NCBI GenBank assembly: GCA_040080835.1
Contig: JBEBHP010000004.1
Coordinates: 62,001-126,000 of the forward strand
Length of the DNA stretch: 64,000 nucleotides
Origin: SZUA-430 sp040080835
Lineage (GTDB): Bacteria; Pseudomonadota; Alphaproteobacteria; Micropepsales; Micropepsaceae
Direction of reading: 5' to 3'
In this document: one piece after another, positions 26,122 through 35,267 of the stretch
Layout of the letters: every line of letters starts with the position of its first letter
Position numbering within the stretch: position 1 is the stretch's first letter
Notes under the pieces: model-generated
The model's input: the letters and a program-made list of their open reading frames with translations, nothing else
Database searches by the model: none
What the model was told of the DNA's origin: nothing
Made by a program: the position numbers and the translations under genes

Positions 26122-27225
26122 TCAGGCTTTCGCCGTGGCGTCGCAGACTTCCTTGCGCACCCGCCAAAAGCGCATGACGCGCTGGGCAGCTTCAGAAGTC
26201 ACCTGTTCATAGACGGCCAGAATCTCGTGAATGTTTGAAGTCGATGATCCGAGGTTTTCCACCAGGGACATGGCAATTGTGGAGAAGGTTCCGCGCTCAA
26301 AGCGCATTGACCTGCTGATGATCGCAACACCTTCAATATTCTTGGCATTGAAGATCCTGCGAATGGTCTTCACGTCAATTTCCGACAGTCTGGCGAACGC
26401 GTGGATCAACTCCACGGCCTTGAGGCTGCGCGAGAGATGGATCAGCAGCGTTTCATTCAATTTTTTCTGGCTCGCCATTTCCGTGACAAAAACCATCGCC
26501 TTTCGGTCGGCGTCCTTCATCTGCTTGATGTCCGCCATGACTTCCGACTGGGCGTCCAGCAGTGCCTTCTCCAGAACTTCAGGGGGAACCGCAGAGAGCT
26601 TTTGCCTGACCATATCGCGGAGATCGGACTTCACGAACGTGAACATTTCGTTGAGCATGTCGACCGGAAGATCGTTGCGGTCGACGAGGGGTGCCTGAAG
26701 CACGGTGCTGGTTTCACTGCGCTCGATAACGCGGCTGAACGTTTCACGCGACACCTGTGCACCCGTGTTTGAAACGAGTTGCACCACGACTTCATCATCG
26801 CCGTGCTGGACGATTGCGTCAGATACCGATTCCGGTATCGACTTTCGTGTCGCAATTGCACCCAGCTTGTGCTGGTTTTTGGAACTGGCGATCGAAATGA
26901 GGTCGCTGTCCTGGAGGACGGGACTCTTTGAAAGCACTTCGCTGGCAACTGTAAAGTCATCATTGGCGAATTGCTGAACCAGCGCGCGTGGCGCATCTGG
27001 ATTGTCTGCCAGGCGGGCGGCGAGCTGGCGACGCACCGCGATGTCCATGCCAGTGGACACTTTTCCAATAATGTCACCGAAATAACTTTTCTCGGTATCG
27101 GTGCAATCGGGTGCCGTGCCCAGAAACACGTCTGTGACCTCGCGAAGAAGTTCGCGACGCTTGTCGCTGGAGGTCTCCTTGGCGAGATCCACCAGTCGGC
27201 TGAAACGTGAAGTATTCGGCTGCAT
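26122..27225 (-). CDS. DUF2336 domain-containing protein
   Basis: A 367-residue, all-helical protein without signal peptide or membrane segments. The start RFSRLVDLAKETSSDKRRELLREVTDVFL and the repeat-like blocks (AARLADNPDAPRALVQQFANDD, ISIASSKNQHKLGAIATRKSIPESVSDAIV) are those of DUF2336, a HEAT-like family common in alphaproteobacteria and linked by others to cell-cycle or envelope genes. No catalytic residues are evident. It is monocistronic on the minus strand. The role is unknown. Confidence 0.8.
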   Translation of the reverse strand: MQPNTSRFSRLVDLAKETSSDKRRELLREVTDVFLGTAPDCTDTEKSYFGDIIGKVSTGMDIAVRRQLAARLADNPDAPRALVQQFANDDFTVASEVLSKSPVLQDSDLISIASSKNQHKLGAIATRKSIPESVSDAIVQHGDDEVVVQLVSNTGAQVSRETFSRVIERSETSTVLQAPLVDRNDLPVDMLNEMFTFVKSDLRDMVRQKLSAVPPEVLEKALLDAQSEVMADIKQMKDADRKAMVFVTEMASQKKLNETLLIHLSRSLKAVELIHAFARLSEIDVKTIRRIFNAKNIEGVAIISRSMRFERGTFSTIAMSLVENLGSSTSNIHEILAVYEQVTSEAAQRVMRFWRVRKEVCDATAKA

Positions 27226-27323
27226 GACGCGCTCGTGTTTGTCCGGCGTGCGGAAGAAAGTTCGCGCTCTGATTTTGACCCGCGGCTACTAAAATTGGGT
27301 CACTAATCGTGGTTTCGGAAATG

Positions 27324-28547
27324 TTAACCGATGTCGATGGGGCCTTCAATTTCGACGAAAGTGTCAGGATAGAAACCATTAAAGGCTGTCCGCAGCGAGC
27401 AGGAATACGCTCCCAGCATCTGGAACTCGATCCAGTCTCCGGCAGCGATCGTGTTGGGGAGATCGATCAAATAGTGCAAGACATCGAGGGAGTCGCATGT
27501 CGGGCCATAGACCTTGAACGAAGCCAGGCGAGCCCTTTTTTCCTTTGTCCGGCCGGCCGGAGAGCTTGTGAATGCCCGTAGCGGATAGCGCACAGGCCAG
27601 TTTTTGAGCGCGTACTCATTCAGGCTTCCATAAATGCCGTCATTGATGAACAAGGTGTGATCGCGTCGGTGCGACACCCGCGTGATAACGGAGAGCCCGT
27701 CGGCCACAAGGGCCCGCCCTGGCTCACACAATATTGCGCAATCCATTGCCAAGGGCAGGAGTGCGATCCCTTCGCGGATCGCGTCGAAGAACTCATCGAG
27801 CGGTGGGACCGTCACATTCTGATAGTAACCGGGGAAACCTCCTCCAACGTCGAGCGCCGATATTTCGATGCCAGACTGCGCCAGGACTTCTCCACACCTG
27901 CTCAGCGCGGTCGTGAAGGAACTTGGGAACAGACATTGCGAGCCGACGTGAAAGGTCAGTGCGGGCCTTGCACCGGCCTTGACGATGTCTTTCAAGAGTG
28001 CGGCAGCTGCGCTGACCCGTATGCCAAACTTGCTTGAGAGTTCCAAGAGGGCCCCGTCGGCCGGTACGTGGAGGCGTACGTAGAGCGTCAGAGATTGCGC
28101 CGTCGCCTTGTCGGCTGCTGCGCCGGTTTCGTCGAGAAGGGCCTCCAGTTCGTCCTTGCTGTCGAGGGCGAAGTCGCGCACGCCATAAAGACGGTAAGCC
28201 TCGCCGCTGGTGCCACGGATGCGGACGGGGGACATGAAGCTCTTCCGGGCCTTCGGGAAGCGTTCGCTGATCAAACGGACTTCGGCAATTGAGGCGACGT
28301 CAAAATGTCCGATACCGGCTGCGTGGATCATCTGGAGCACGGGCAGTGCGTGATTGGCCTTGACGGCGTACATCGTTTCACCGGGGAAGCCGTCAATAAA
28401 TGACCTGGCGACCCGGTTGAATGCATGCGGGTGGAGCGCGTAGAGGGGAAGCGAAGGCTGCATCGTTTCGATGACATCGCGAACGGACGCATATCTGGCG
28501 AGCGGCAGGTCGTTTGCGATCGTAATTGAATGGGCATTGCTCGGCAT
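27324..28547 (-). CDS. PLP-dependent ornithine/arginine/diaminopimelate decarboxylase family
   Basis: A 407-residue fold-type III PLP enzyme. The PLP lysine is in MYAVKANHALPVL, the pyrophosphate loops FHVGSQC and LDVGGGFPGYY, and CEPGRALVADG lies before the cysteine motif GPTCDSLDVL. FQMLGAYSCSLRTAFNGF is the end typical of ornithine/lysine decarboxylases (group IV). It would decarboxylate a basic amino acid such as ornithine. ATG 28547 overlaps the stop of the acyl-CoA dehydrogenase by one base. Context with acyl-CoA genes is unusual for polyamine synthesis, so a biosynthetic pathway role is possible. Confidence 0.87.
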   Translation of the reverse strand: MPSNAHSITIANDLPLARYASVRDVIETMQPSLPLYALHPHAFNRVARSFIDGFPGETMYAVKANHALPVLQMIHAAGIGHFDVASIAEVRLISERFPKARKSFMSPVRIRGTSGEAYRLYGVRDFALDSKDELEALLDETGAAADKATAQSLTLYVRLHVPADGALLELSSKFGIRVSAAAALLKDIVKAGARPALTFHVGSQCLFPSSFTTALSRCGEVLAQSGIEISALDVGGGFPGYYQNVTVPPLDEFFDAIREGIALLPLAMDCAILCEPGRALVADGLSVITRVSHRRDHTLFINDGIYGSLNEYALKNWPVRYPLRAFTSSPAGRTKEKRARLASFKVYGPTCDSLDVLHYLIDLPNTIAAGDWIEFQMLGAYSCSLRTAFNGFYPDTFVEIEGPIDIG

Positions 28548-29665
28548 CAAGCGTTTCCGATGACAATGGCTGCGATGCGTTCATTCTGCATTTCGGTCGA
28601 GCCGTCGGTGTAGCTTGCCACCCGCGCCGACGCCAGATGCCGCAGGAACGGGTAGTCTTCACGCAATCCGGCTGCCCCCATCAGCTGGCAGGCGTCCGAA
28701 ATGCGCCGTACCGCCATCTGGGTCGTGAATTTTTTTGCGTGCGCCGAGGCGAGTGCTGCATCCTTGCCTGCGCCAATCAACTCTGCAGCTCTGGTTACAA
28801 GCAGACGTGCTGCTTCGGCGTCATTTGCGATGTCCGCGACCTGCCAGCGCCAGCCCTGCTTTGCAGCCAACGGTGAGCCGAACGCCCGGCGATGCTTGCC
28901 ATAATCGATGGCCGTCTCCAGACAGGCGTCGAGCATGGCGACGCACATGCCTGCCACATAAGTTCGCGCCTGGTTGACGCCGGACATTGCCCGCCGGAAG
29001 GCATCGCCCGGCGGTGAAATGACCTCGTCGGCGTTGACCTGGTAGCTGTCGAGTTTGAAGCCTCCGGCGCCGATCACGCCGCCACCGGCAAGGTTTTCCG
29101 CTGGCACGCGCTCAAATCCCTTGCGCTGTCCGTCCACCAGAAAGCTGCCGATGCCACGCCAGCCCTTCGTCGGGTCAGTCTGGGCGTATGTGATGAAGAC
29201 ATCGCCAAAGGCTGCATTCGTGATCCAGCCCTTTTCGCCAGTCAGGCGCCAGCCCGTTCCGTCCTTTTCGGCGCGTGTCCTGATGCCGGCAAAGTCGCTG
29301 CCGGCGCCAGGCTCGCTCAACGCGCTGCCGCCAAACCTTTCGCCGCGAAGCATTGCGGGGACGTAGCGCTCTGCCACGTGCTTCGGCAGGGAGTCTGCGA
29401 CATGCGTTGCTGCGCCGGCCGTATTGGTCAGGCTGAACGCGAAGTCATAGGAATGGCGTGCCATCATCTGCAGCAATACGAGTTTCTGATCGAAGCTGAA
29501 GGCGTGGCCGCCCCATTCTCTGGGAGCCTGGAACGCAAGCAGTCCCTTCGATGCGGCAGCCTTCAGTGCCTCGACCTGCATCCTGCGTTCGCGGGCCCAG
29601 CTTGCGGCATTGGGAGCGATTACGTCAGCTGTGAAGGCAGCTGCAGTCGTCAGAAGGTCAGTCAC
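28547..29665 (-). CDS. acyl-CoA dehydrogenase family protein
   Basis: A 372-residue acyl-CoA dehydrogenase, GTG start. Motifs are GGSALSEPGAGSDFAGIRTRA (FAD/substrate loop) and WRLTGEKGWITNAAFGDVFI; the C-terminal helices carry LMGAAGLREDYPFLRHLASARVASYTDGSTEMQN. Domain order is complete. It oxidises an unknown acyl-CoA or acyl substrate. It sits 3 bases after the acyl-CoA ligase and overlaps the decarboxylase start, so all are on one transcript. A homologue of a different type is at 16.9-18.1 kb. Confidence 0.92.
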   Translation of the reverse strand: MTDLLTTAAAFTADVIAPNAASWARERRMQVEALKAAASKGLLAFQAPREWGGHAFSFDQKLVLLQMMARHSYDFAFSLTNTAGAATHVADSLPKHVAERYVPAMLRGERFGGSALSEPGAGSDFAGIRTRAEKDGTGWRLTGEKGWITNAAFGDVFITYAQTDPTKGWRGIGSFLVDGQRKGFERVPAENLAGGGVIGAGGFKLDSYQVNADEVISPPGDAFRRAMSGVNQARTYVAGMCVAMLDACLETAIDYGKHRRAFGSPLAAKQGWRWQVADIANDAEAARLLVTRAAELIGAGKDAALASAHAKKFTTQMAVRRISDACQLMGAAGLREDYPFLRHLASARVASYTDGSTEMQNERIAAIVIGNA

Positions 29666-29668
29666 GCG

Positions 29669-31279
29669 TCATAGTCCCAGTGATTGTTTGGCAAAATCTG
29701 TAGCGAGCTTGTAGTCGGCTTTTCCATTCGGTGCGCGAAACATGGATTGCACCATGAGGATGCGCTTGGGCGTCTTGTAGCCCGCGAGCTTCTCGCGAAC
29801 GTGCTTGCGCAAGACTTCTTCGTTGAAGCTGGCGCCGGGCGCGAGTTCGATGACGGCGGTGACCGCAGTCCCCCACTTGTCGTCCGGCACGCCCACAACC
29901 AGCGCGTCCTCCACGCTCTCGTGCAGTTTCAGAACTTCCTCGACTTCTTCGGGATAGACTTTTTCTCCGGCCGTATTGATGCAGACACTGCCGCGGCCGA
30001 GCAAAGTGATCGAGTTGTCTTCATGCAGCATGCAGAAGTCACCGGGGATCGACCAACGCCGCCCTCCGATGACTGGAAAAGTCTTGGCGGTCTTTTCGGG
30101 ATCCTTCCAGTAGCCGACGGGGATGTTGCCGCCGCGTGCGATGTAACCCGGCTCTGGTGCTCCGGGCAGAACTGGCTTGTGGTCGGGCGTAAACACCGCG
30201 ACGTCTGCTCCAAGCGTGAACTTTGCCGTCGATACTTCACCGTCCTTGGTGGTCGCAGACATGGCAAAGCCTACGGCTTCGGAGGATCCGAAAGAGTCCA
30301 GTAGCGTAACCTGCTGCATGTGCTTGAGCATGCCGTGCTTGACTTCCTGGCTCCACATGACGCCGGACGAGATGATCGAGACCATGGAGGCCAGGTCCCA
30401 GCGACCGGGATGATCATCAAGGGCGCGCAGCATTGGCTTGGCGAATGCGTCACCGACGATGGCGATCTGCATCGCGCGATGATGTGCCACGGTGTCCCAA
30501 AGTTCGACGGGATCGAAGTTGAGACCTGGCATGGTGATCACGCAACCTCCCATGCAAAGCGTACCGAACGAGGTCAACAGTCCGGTGCCGTGCATCTGGG
30601 GGCAGGCCGGAATGACACGGTTGCCAGGTCCCTGCTGCCTGACGAGGTCGGCATGCTCCTGAAGGCTGGTCGGGACGACAGGCATCAAATTGGGGTTCAA
30701 CTGGGTCTGGCGAAGGTCGCCATGGCGCCACATGACACCCTTTGGCATTCCTGTGGTTCCTCCGGTGTAGAGAAACAGCAGATCGTCAGGTGAGCGCTTG
30801 ATGTCGAGGTTTGTCGACTTGTGTGCGGCGATGAAGTTTTCATAGCTGGTTGCGAAGGAAGGAAGCGGAGTGTCGTCGACCTGCACCTGCAACCATGTTC
30901 GTATGCCTGGCAGACGACTATGGATCGCCGCGATCACGGGCGCGAACTCGCTTCCGTAAAGCACTATTCGGGCATCCGAGTTGTCGAAGATGTAGAGGAG
31001 TTCTTCTTCCTTGTAGCGGTAGTTCACGTTGACGTGGACAAAGCGGCCCTTGAACGAGGCGATGGTGCCTTCCATGTATTCGGGACGGTTCCGGATCAGC
31101 AAAGCCAGTTTGTCGTCCGGCTTGTGTCCCGCTTCGACAAGACCCCTTGCGAGCGCGTTGGTTCGGGCATGGAACTGCTGCCATGTCGTGGTGCTGTCAC
31201 CGTGGATCAGCGCTGGTGCCGTGGGTGGGATAACGCTTGCGACAGCATCAAATATGTCGCCAAAGTTCCAAACGTTCAT
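29669..31279 (-). CDS. acyl-CoA synthetase (AMP-dependent ligase)
   Basis: A 536-residue ANL-superfamily ligase. Motifs are FLYTGGTTGMPKGVMW (P-loop), LDSFGSSEAVGF (A5), YWKDPEKTAKTFPVIGGRRWSIPGDFCML, LLGRGSVCINTAGEKVYPEEVEEVLK (hinge) and the C-terminal lysine in GKADYKLATDFA. It activates a carboxylic acid with ATP and CoA; the chain-length class is not clear, medium to long by general look. ATG 31279 (MNVWNFGDIF) is chosen; the longer frame from 31369 overlaps the lipoprotein gene. The stop is 3 bases before the dehydrogenase GTG. Confidence 0.93.
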   Translation of the reverse strand: MNVWNFGDIFDAVASVIPPTAPALIHGDSTTTWQQFHARTNALARGLVEAGHKPDDKLALLIRNRPEYMEGTIASFKGRFVHVNVNYRYKEEELLYIFDNSDARIVLYGSEFAPVIAAIHSRLPGIRTWLQVQVDDTPLPSFATSYENFIAAHKSTNLDIKRSPDDLLFLYTGGTTGMPKGVMWRHGDLRQTQLNPNLMPVVPTSLQEHADLVRQQGPGNRVIPACPQMHGTGLLTSFGTLCMGGCVITMPGLNFDPVELWDTVAHHRAMQIAIVGDAFAKPMLRALDDHPGRWDLASMVSIISSGVMWSQEVKHGMLKHMQQVTLLDSFGSSEAVGFAMSATTKDGEVSTAKFTLGADVAVFTPDHKPVLPGAPEPGYIARGGNIPVGYWKDPEKTAKTFPVIGGRRWSIPGDFCMLHEDNSITLLGRGSVCINTAGEKVYPEEVEEVLKLHESVEDALVVGVPDDKWGTAVTAVIELAPGASFNEEVLRKHVREKLAGYKTPKRILMVQSMFRAPNGKADYKLATDFAKQSLGL

Positions 31280-31310
31280 GCAATTGCCCGTGCAGGTTTG
31301 TTGGTTCAAT

Positions 31311-31910
31311 TCAGTCGACGCTTGATGTGTCGATCTTGCCGTTCCAGTACAGGATCGCAACCTGGACAACGCCCTGATGGGCGTCGTTCGGGGTGTATTC
31401 GGTCAGCACCTGTTTCTCGCCGACATTTACGAGAATGCGGTACGTCACGGAGCCATCCCTGTCGACGAAGCGGACAAGATCCTTTTCGTGATGGGCGATC
31501 AGTTTGGGAAGGTCGCCATCGCGATAGAGGCACACGTCGAAATCGGTGCACCAGGTCTTGTCGTTCACCGACAGGATGATCATGCGCACGCGGCCTGTGG
31601 CTTCATCGAAATAGACCCCGAAGATCTGGCTTGCGTGGTACGACATGAAGACGACCTTGTCGCCGGCCTTGTTTTCACCGACCGGAGCACCAAGCCTTGC
31701 CCTCACGTCCGCTTCGCTCATCCCGAGTTCGACGCCGCCTGTGCCAATTGACTCGCTGACAAGGTGCGGCTTGGCTGCGACGGGCGCCGGTGTCACGGAA
31801 ACCGATGGTGGCGGTGCCTGCGGGTCTTGTGGCGGCTTTGGATCGGAACAGGCCGCGAGTGCCATGAGGAAAGCCAGTGTCAGAGCGCCTGGCAGCATCT
31901 TGTTCGGCAT
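31311..31910 (-). CDS. predicted lipoprotein of unknown function
   Basis: A 199-residue protein with a type II signal peptide; the lipobox is LAAC with lipidated Cys21. A Pro-rich stretch (residues about 24-45) follows, then a globular part with GMSEADVRARLGAP, which resembles the start of BamE/SmpA-like and other envelope lipoproteins, and two Cys (TWCTDFDVC). Function is unknown. It is the first gene of the lipoprotein-ligase-dehydrogenase-decarboxylase array, 31 bases upstream of the ligase, and is divergent from the LuxR-type gene. Confidence 0.75.
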   Translation of the reverse strand: MPNKMLPGALTLAFLMALAACSDPKPPQDPQAPPPSVSVTPAPVAAKPHLVSESIGTGGVELGMSEADVRARLGAPVGENKAGDKVVFMSYHASQIFGVYFDEATGRVRMIILSVNDKTWCTDFDVCLYRDGDLPKLIAHHEKDLVRFVDRDGSVTYRILVNVGEKQVLTEYTPNDAHQGVVQVAILYWNGKIDTSSVD

Positions 31911-32068
31911 TGCACACCCTTGTTGCAGGCAGACGTTAACCGGGATGGCGAATGGCTTCAATCGGCGCGTTTCGCAACTGCACCAGGAGATTGCGAGGGC
32001 ACCGAGCACAATTTGGAGAGCGACACGCGGTGCAATAGAGTTGGCGGGTTGAACGGGTGGGAAGGCTG

Positions 32069-32494
32069 ATGCCCCGGAAAATGATCAAGTCAGTCGTCGT
32101 CTACGCCCTTGCGCTTGCGGGCGGGGCGTTTGCGCTGCAATGGCTAAAGTATCAGTTCCTGACCCGCGTGTTTGCGACGGAGTTCTATATTGGCCTGATT
32201 GGCGTTGGCTTTACCGTGCTTGGTGTGTGGCTAGGTCACCGGTTGACGCCGAGCATTGCGCCTGCGTCATTTGTCCGGAACGAAGCCGCGCTGAAGTCGC
32301 TGGGGGTAACCGAGCGTGAAGTTGCGGTGCTGGAACTGCTGGCGGCTGGCAATGCCAACAAGGAGATCGCCCGCAAACTTGAGATCTCACCCAACACCGT
32401 CAAGACCCACATCGCCAGCCTGTTCGGCAAGCTCGATGTGCAACGCCGTACCCAGGCGATCCAGAAGGCGCGCGAACTGCGGATTTTGCCATGA
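32069..32494 (+). CDS. membrane-anchored LuxR-type transcriptional regulator
   Basis: A 141-residue protein with two hydrophobic helices (residues about 6-23 and 32-49) followed by a complete LuxR HTH domain: LGVTEREVAVLELLAAGNANKEIARKLEISPNTVKTHIASLFGKLDVQRRTQAIQKARELRIL. There is no receiver or ligand domain, so the DNA-binding part is tethered to the membrane. ATG 32069 follows GGGAAGG; a GTG at 32057 is an alternative. Targets are unknown. It is divergent from the lipoprotein operon and could control it, as inference. Confidence 0.82.
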   Translation: MPRKMIKSVVVYALALAGGAFALQWLKYQFLTRVFATEFYIGLIGVGFTVLGVWLGHRLTPSIAPASFVRNEAALKSLGVTEREVAVLELLAAGNANKEIARKLEISPNTVKTHIASLFGKLDVQRRTQAIQKARELRILP

Positions 32495-32601
32495 ACGGTG
32501 ATCGCAGGAATGACTGATTTCGGCGAAATCACCCTTTCGGGCGATACAATTGCGCCCGGTTCTGACTCTAAAATCAGGTGTGTAACGAGAAAGGATTTTC
32601 A

Positions 32602-32979
32602 ATGGAACGTGTGACCGGGATTGGCGGCTTCTTCTTTCGGGCAAAGGACCCGAAGGCGCTGGCGCGATGGTACAATGACAACCTCGGTGTCACAATGACG
32701 CCCAGCAGCTATGACGACCCACCCTGGCGGCAAGGGGCTGGCACGACCGTGTTCGAGCCGTTTCCCGAAAGCACAACCTATTTCGGCGACCCCAAACAAC
32801 AGTGGATGATCAATTTCCGGGTGCGCGACATGGCGCGCATGGTGGCCCAGCTCCAGTCGCGGGGTATTGCCGTGGAGGTCGACCCAGAGGTCTATCCCAA
32901 TGGCCGTTTTGCGAAAGTCATCGATCCAGAAGGAAATCCCATCCAGCTGTGGGAGCCGGAAGACGAAGCGGATGGTTGA
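32602..32979 (+). CDS. VOC (glyoxalase/bleomycin resistance fold) family protein
   Basis: A 125-residue single-domain VOC protein: GIGGFFFRAKDPKALARWYNDNLGVTM at the start, FRVRDMARMVAQLQSRGIAVEVDPEVYPNGRFAKVIDPEGNPIQLWEPE at the end. The terminal Glu of IQLWEPE is a typical metal ligand. It may act on a small electrophile or be a resistance or isomerase protein; nothing narrows it. ATG 32602 is preferred over upstream codons. It probably forms its own unit with the DUF4199 gene 57 bases downstream. Confidence 0.85.
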   Translation: MERVTGIGGFFFRAKDPKALARWYNDNLGVTMTPSSYDDPPWRQGAGTTVFEPFPESTTYFGDPKQQWMINFRVRDMARMVAQLQSRGIAVEVDPEVYPNGRFAKVIDPEGNPIQLWEPEDEADG

Positions 32980-33035
32980 TCGCCGCATCTCGTACCGATG
33001 ACATCAGCACTTCAGACAACGACCGGGTCCAACCA

Positions 33036-33566
33036 ATGATAAACACAATATTTCTGTTCGGCACAATTGCAGGACTTATCGAAGGCGCGCTGCTTCTGGC
33101 GGCTTTCCATTTTCTGGGGACTGAAGGGGGATCGGAGAACCTCCTGTTCGGCTATCTGTCGATGATCCTGGCCATGTCCATGATTTTCATCGGCGTGAAA
33201 CGCTATCGCGACCGGGAACGGGGTGGCGTGATCAGGTTCCTTCCGGCCCTTCTTGTGGGATTGGCAATCTCGGTCGTTGCCGGGATCATTTATGTGGCCC
33301 TATGGGAAGTTTACCTTGCGGCAACGCATTACACGTTCGCGGAGGTCTTCGCGTCGTCGTATGTTGAATCCCAAAAGGCAGCAGGCCTCAGCGGGGAAAA
33401 GCTGGACCGGCTGATCGCCGAGATGCAGGAATTCAAGGTCCAGTATGCAAATCCGCTCTACCGGATGCCGATGACATTCATTGAAATCTTTCCGGTCGGG
33501 GTGCTGATTTCGCTGATAAGTGCCGCGGTCCTGCGGAATTCAAGGGCGCTGCCGGATCAGGCATGA
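33036..33566 (+). CDS. DUF4199 family membrane protein
   Basis: A 176-residue protein with four hydrophobic helices (about 4-24, 38-56, 71-94 and 148-166). The helix-loop-helix block SMIFIGVKRYRDRERGGVIRFLPALLVGLAISVVAGIIYVALWEVY is the core of DUF4199. A hydrophilic stretch of about 55 residues before the last helix is likely a periplasmic or cytoplasmic loop. No reaction is known. It lies between a VOC protein and a Baeyer-Villiger monooxygenase. Confidence 0.8.
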   Translation: MINTIFLFGTIAGLIEGALLLAAFHFLGTEGGSENLLFGYLSMILAMSMIFIGVKRYRDRERGGVIRFLPALLVGLAISVVAGIIYVALWEVYLAATHYTFAEVFASSYVESQKAAGLSGEKLDRLIAEMQEFKVQYANPLYRMPMTFIEIFPVGVLISLISAAVLRNSRALPDQA

Positions 33567-33678
33567 GTTCACTTGATCCTTGTCAATGCGTTGGGTTTGA
33601 TTTGCTGAGAGCCTTTGAGCCGGGATAGAGCGCCCGTCTCAAAGGCTGCTCGTCCCACCAACTGCGGGACGGAAACTC

Positions 33679-35172
33679 ATGGCACAGGCAGCACTCAAAC
33701 CTCAGGCAAGCGAAGCAGAGCATTTCGACGTCCTGATTGTCGGCGCGGGAATTTCAGGTGTGGGCGGCGCCTATCATCTGTCCAAGCAGTGCCCGGGCCT
33801 GTCCTATGTCGTGCTTGAGGGGCTGGAGAGCTTTGGCGGCACCTGGCTGATGCACAAGTATCCCGGTGTTCGATCGGACAGCGACCTGTACACGTTCGGA
33901 TACCGGTTCAAGCCGTGGGTAGGCGCACCCATCGCGTCGGCGGAAGAGATCCTGAAGTATATGGGCGAAGTGATCGACGAGAACGATCTCGGCAAGCATA
34001 TTCGTTACAAGCTCCACATCAGTGATGCGAGTTTCTCTTCGAAGGACAATCTCTGGACCGTAACGGCGACCGACAAAGTCTCGGGAAAGACAAAGACGTT
34101 CACCGCCAACTTCCTCTGGATGTGCCAGGGATACTATCGGCATTCCGAGGGCTATACGCCCGAGTGGAAGGGCATGAGCGAGTTCAAGGGTCGCGTCGTG
34201 CATCCGCAGACGTGGCCGGATGACCTCGACTACAAGGGCAAAAATGTCCTTGTGATCGGATCCGGGGCCACGACTGCCACTGTCGTTCCGGCCATTGCGG
34301 CCGACTGCAAGCATGTGACGGTGCTGCAGCGTTCACCCACCTATTTCATACCGGCGCGCAATGCCAATGATCTTGCGGACCAGCTGCGGCAACTTGAGAT
34401 AGACGAGGCCTGGATCCACGAGATCACGCGGCGGAAAATCCTGTTCGACCAGGAGATGATCACGAAAATGTCCTTCATCGATCCTGAGGGACTCAGGAAG
34501 GAATTGCTCAACGGTGTGCGCGCGATTGTTGGCGATGCAGAGGTCGAGAAGAACTTCACGCCGAAGTATCGCCCCTGGCAGCAGCGAATTGCATTTGTTC
34601 CCGATGGCGACCTGTTTCACGGCATCAAGTCGGGCAAGGCCGATGTCGTGACGGATGAGATCGAGCGCTTCGTGCCGGAAGGCGTGCTGCTGCGTTCGGG
34701 CAAGACGCTGAAGGCCGACATCATCGTGACAGCAACGGGTTTCAACCTGAGCGTCCTTGGTGACATCAAGTTCGCGGTCGATGGCAAGCACGTCAATTTT
34801 GCTGACACAGTGACTTATCGTGGCATGATGTTCACGGGTATTCCCAACATGCTCTGGATCTTCGGCTATTTCCGGGCCAGCTGGACGCTGCGCGTGGACC
34901 TGCTGGCGGACTTCGTCTGCCGCCTGCTGACCCATATGCGCACGCGCGGCTTCAAGCGCGTGGAGGTCGGCTTGCGGCCTGAAGACAAGGACATGCAGCT
35001 CCAGTCATGGATGGATCCGGCGAACTTCAATCCGAATTATCTCATGCGCAGCATGCACCTGTTGCCCAAGCGTGGCGACAAGCACGAATGGCAGCACACC
35101 CAGGATTATTGGGCCGAGAAAAAAGAGATTCCGGTGATTGACCTGAACGGCAAGGAGTTCAAGTACGGATAG
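33679..35172 (+). CDS. FAD-dependent Baeyer-Villiger-type monooxygenase (EthA-like)
   Basis: A 497-residue flavin monooxygenase. The FAD Rossmann motif is GAGISG (residues 22-27). The NADPH Rossmann motif is VIGSGATTA, just after the Baeyer-Villiger fingerprint F-x-G-x-x-x-H-x-x-x-W-P, seen as FKGRVVHPQTWP. The overall order resembles EthA and related ketone monooxygenases, which insert an oxygen next to a carbonyl. It is cytoplasmic. The substrate is unknown. It precedes a run of small oxidoreductase and hydrolase genes that suggest ketone or xenobiotic use. Confidence 0.9.
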   Translation: MAQAALKPQASEAEHFDVLIVGAGISGVGGAYHLSKQCPGLSYVVLEGLESFGGTWLMHKYPGVRSDSDLYTFGYRFKPWVGAPIASAEEILKYMGEVIDENDLGKHIRYKLHISDASFSSKDNLWTVTATDKVSGKTKTFTANFLWMCQGYYRHSEGYTPEWKGMSEFKGRVVHPQTWPDDLDYKGKNVLVIGSGATTATVVPAIAADCKHVTVLQRSPTYFIPARNANDLADQLRQLEIDEAWIHEITRRKILFDQEMITKMSFIDPEGLRKELLNGVRAIVGDAEVEKNFTPKYRPWQQRIAFVPDGDLFHGIKSGKADVVTDEIERFVPEGVLLRSGKTLKADIIVTATGFNLSVLGDIKFAVDGKHVNFADTVTYRGMMFTGIPNMLWIFGYFRASWTLRVDLLADFVCRLLTHMRTRGFKRVEVGLRPEDKDMQLQSWMDPANFNPNYLMRSMHLLPKRGDKHEWQHTQDYWAEKKEIPVIDLNGKEFKYG

Positions 35173-35267
35173 GCTGCTTCCTCACCCGTCCCGTTGTTAC
35201 GCACCAGGGTGCGTTGGAATTCCACGGCGTCTGCTGATAGGCTTCGGTCTTTCAGCAGAGTGGCTCC

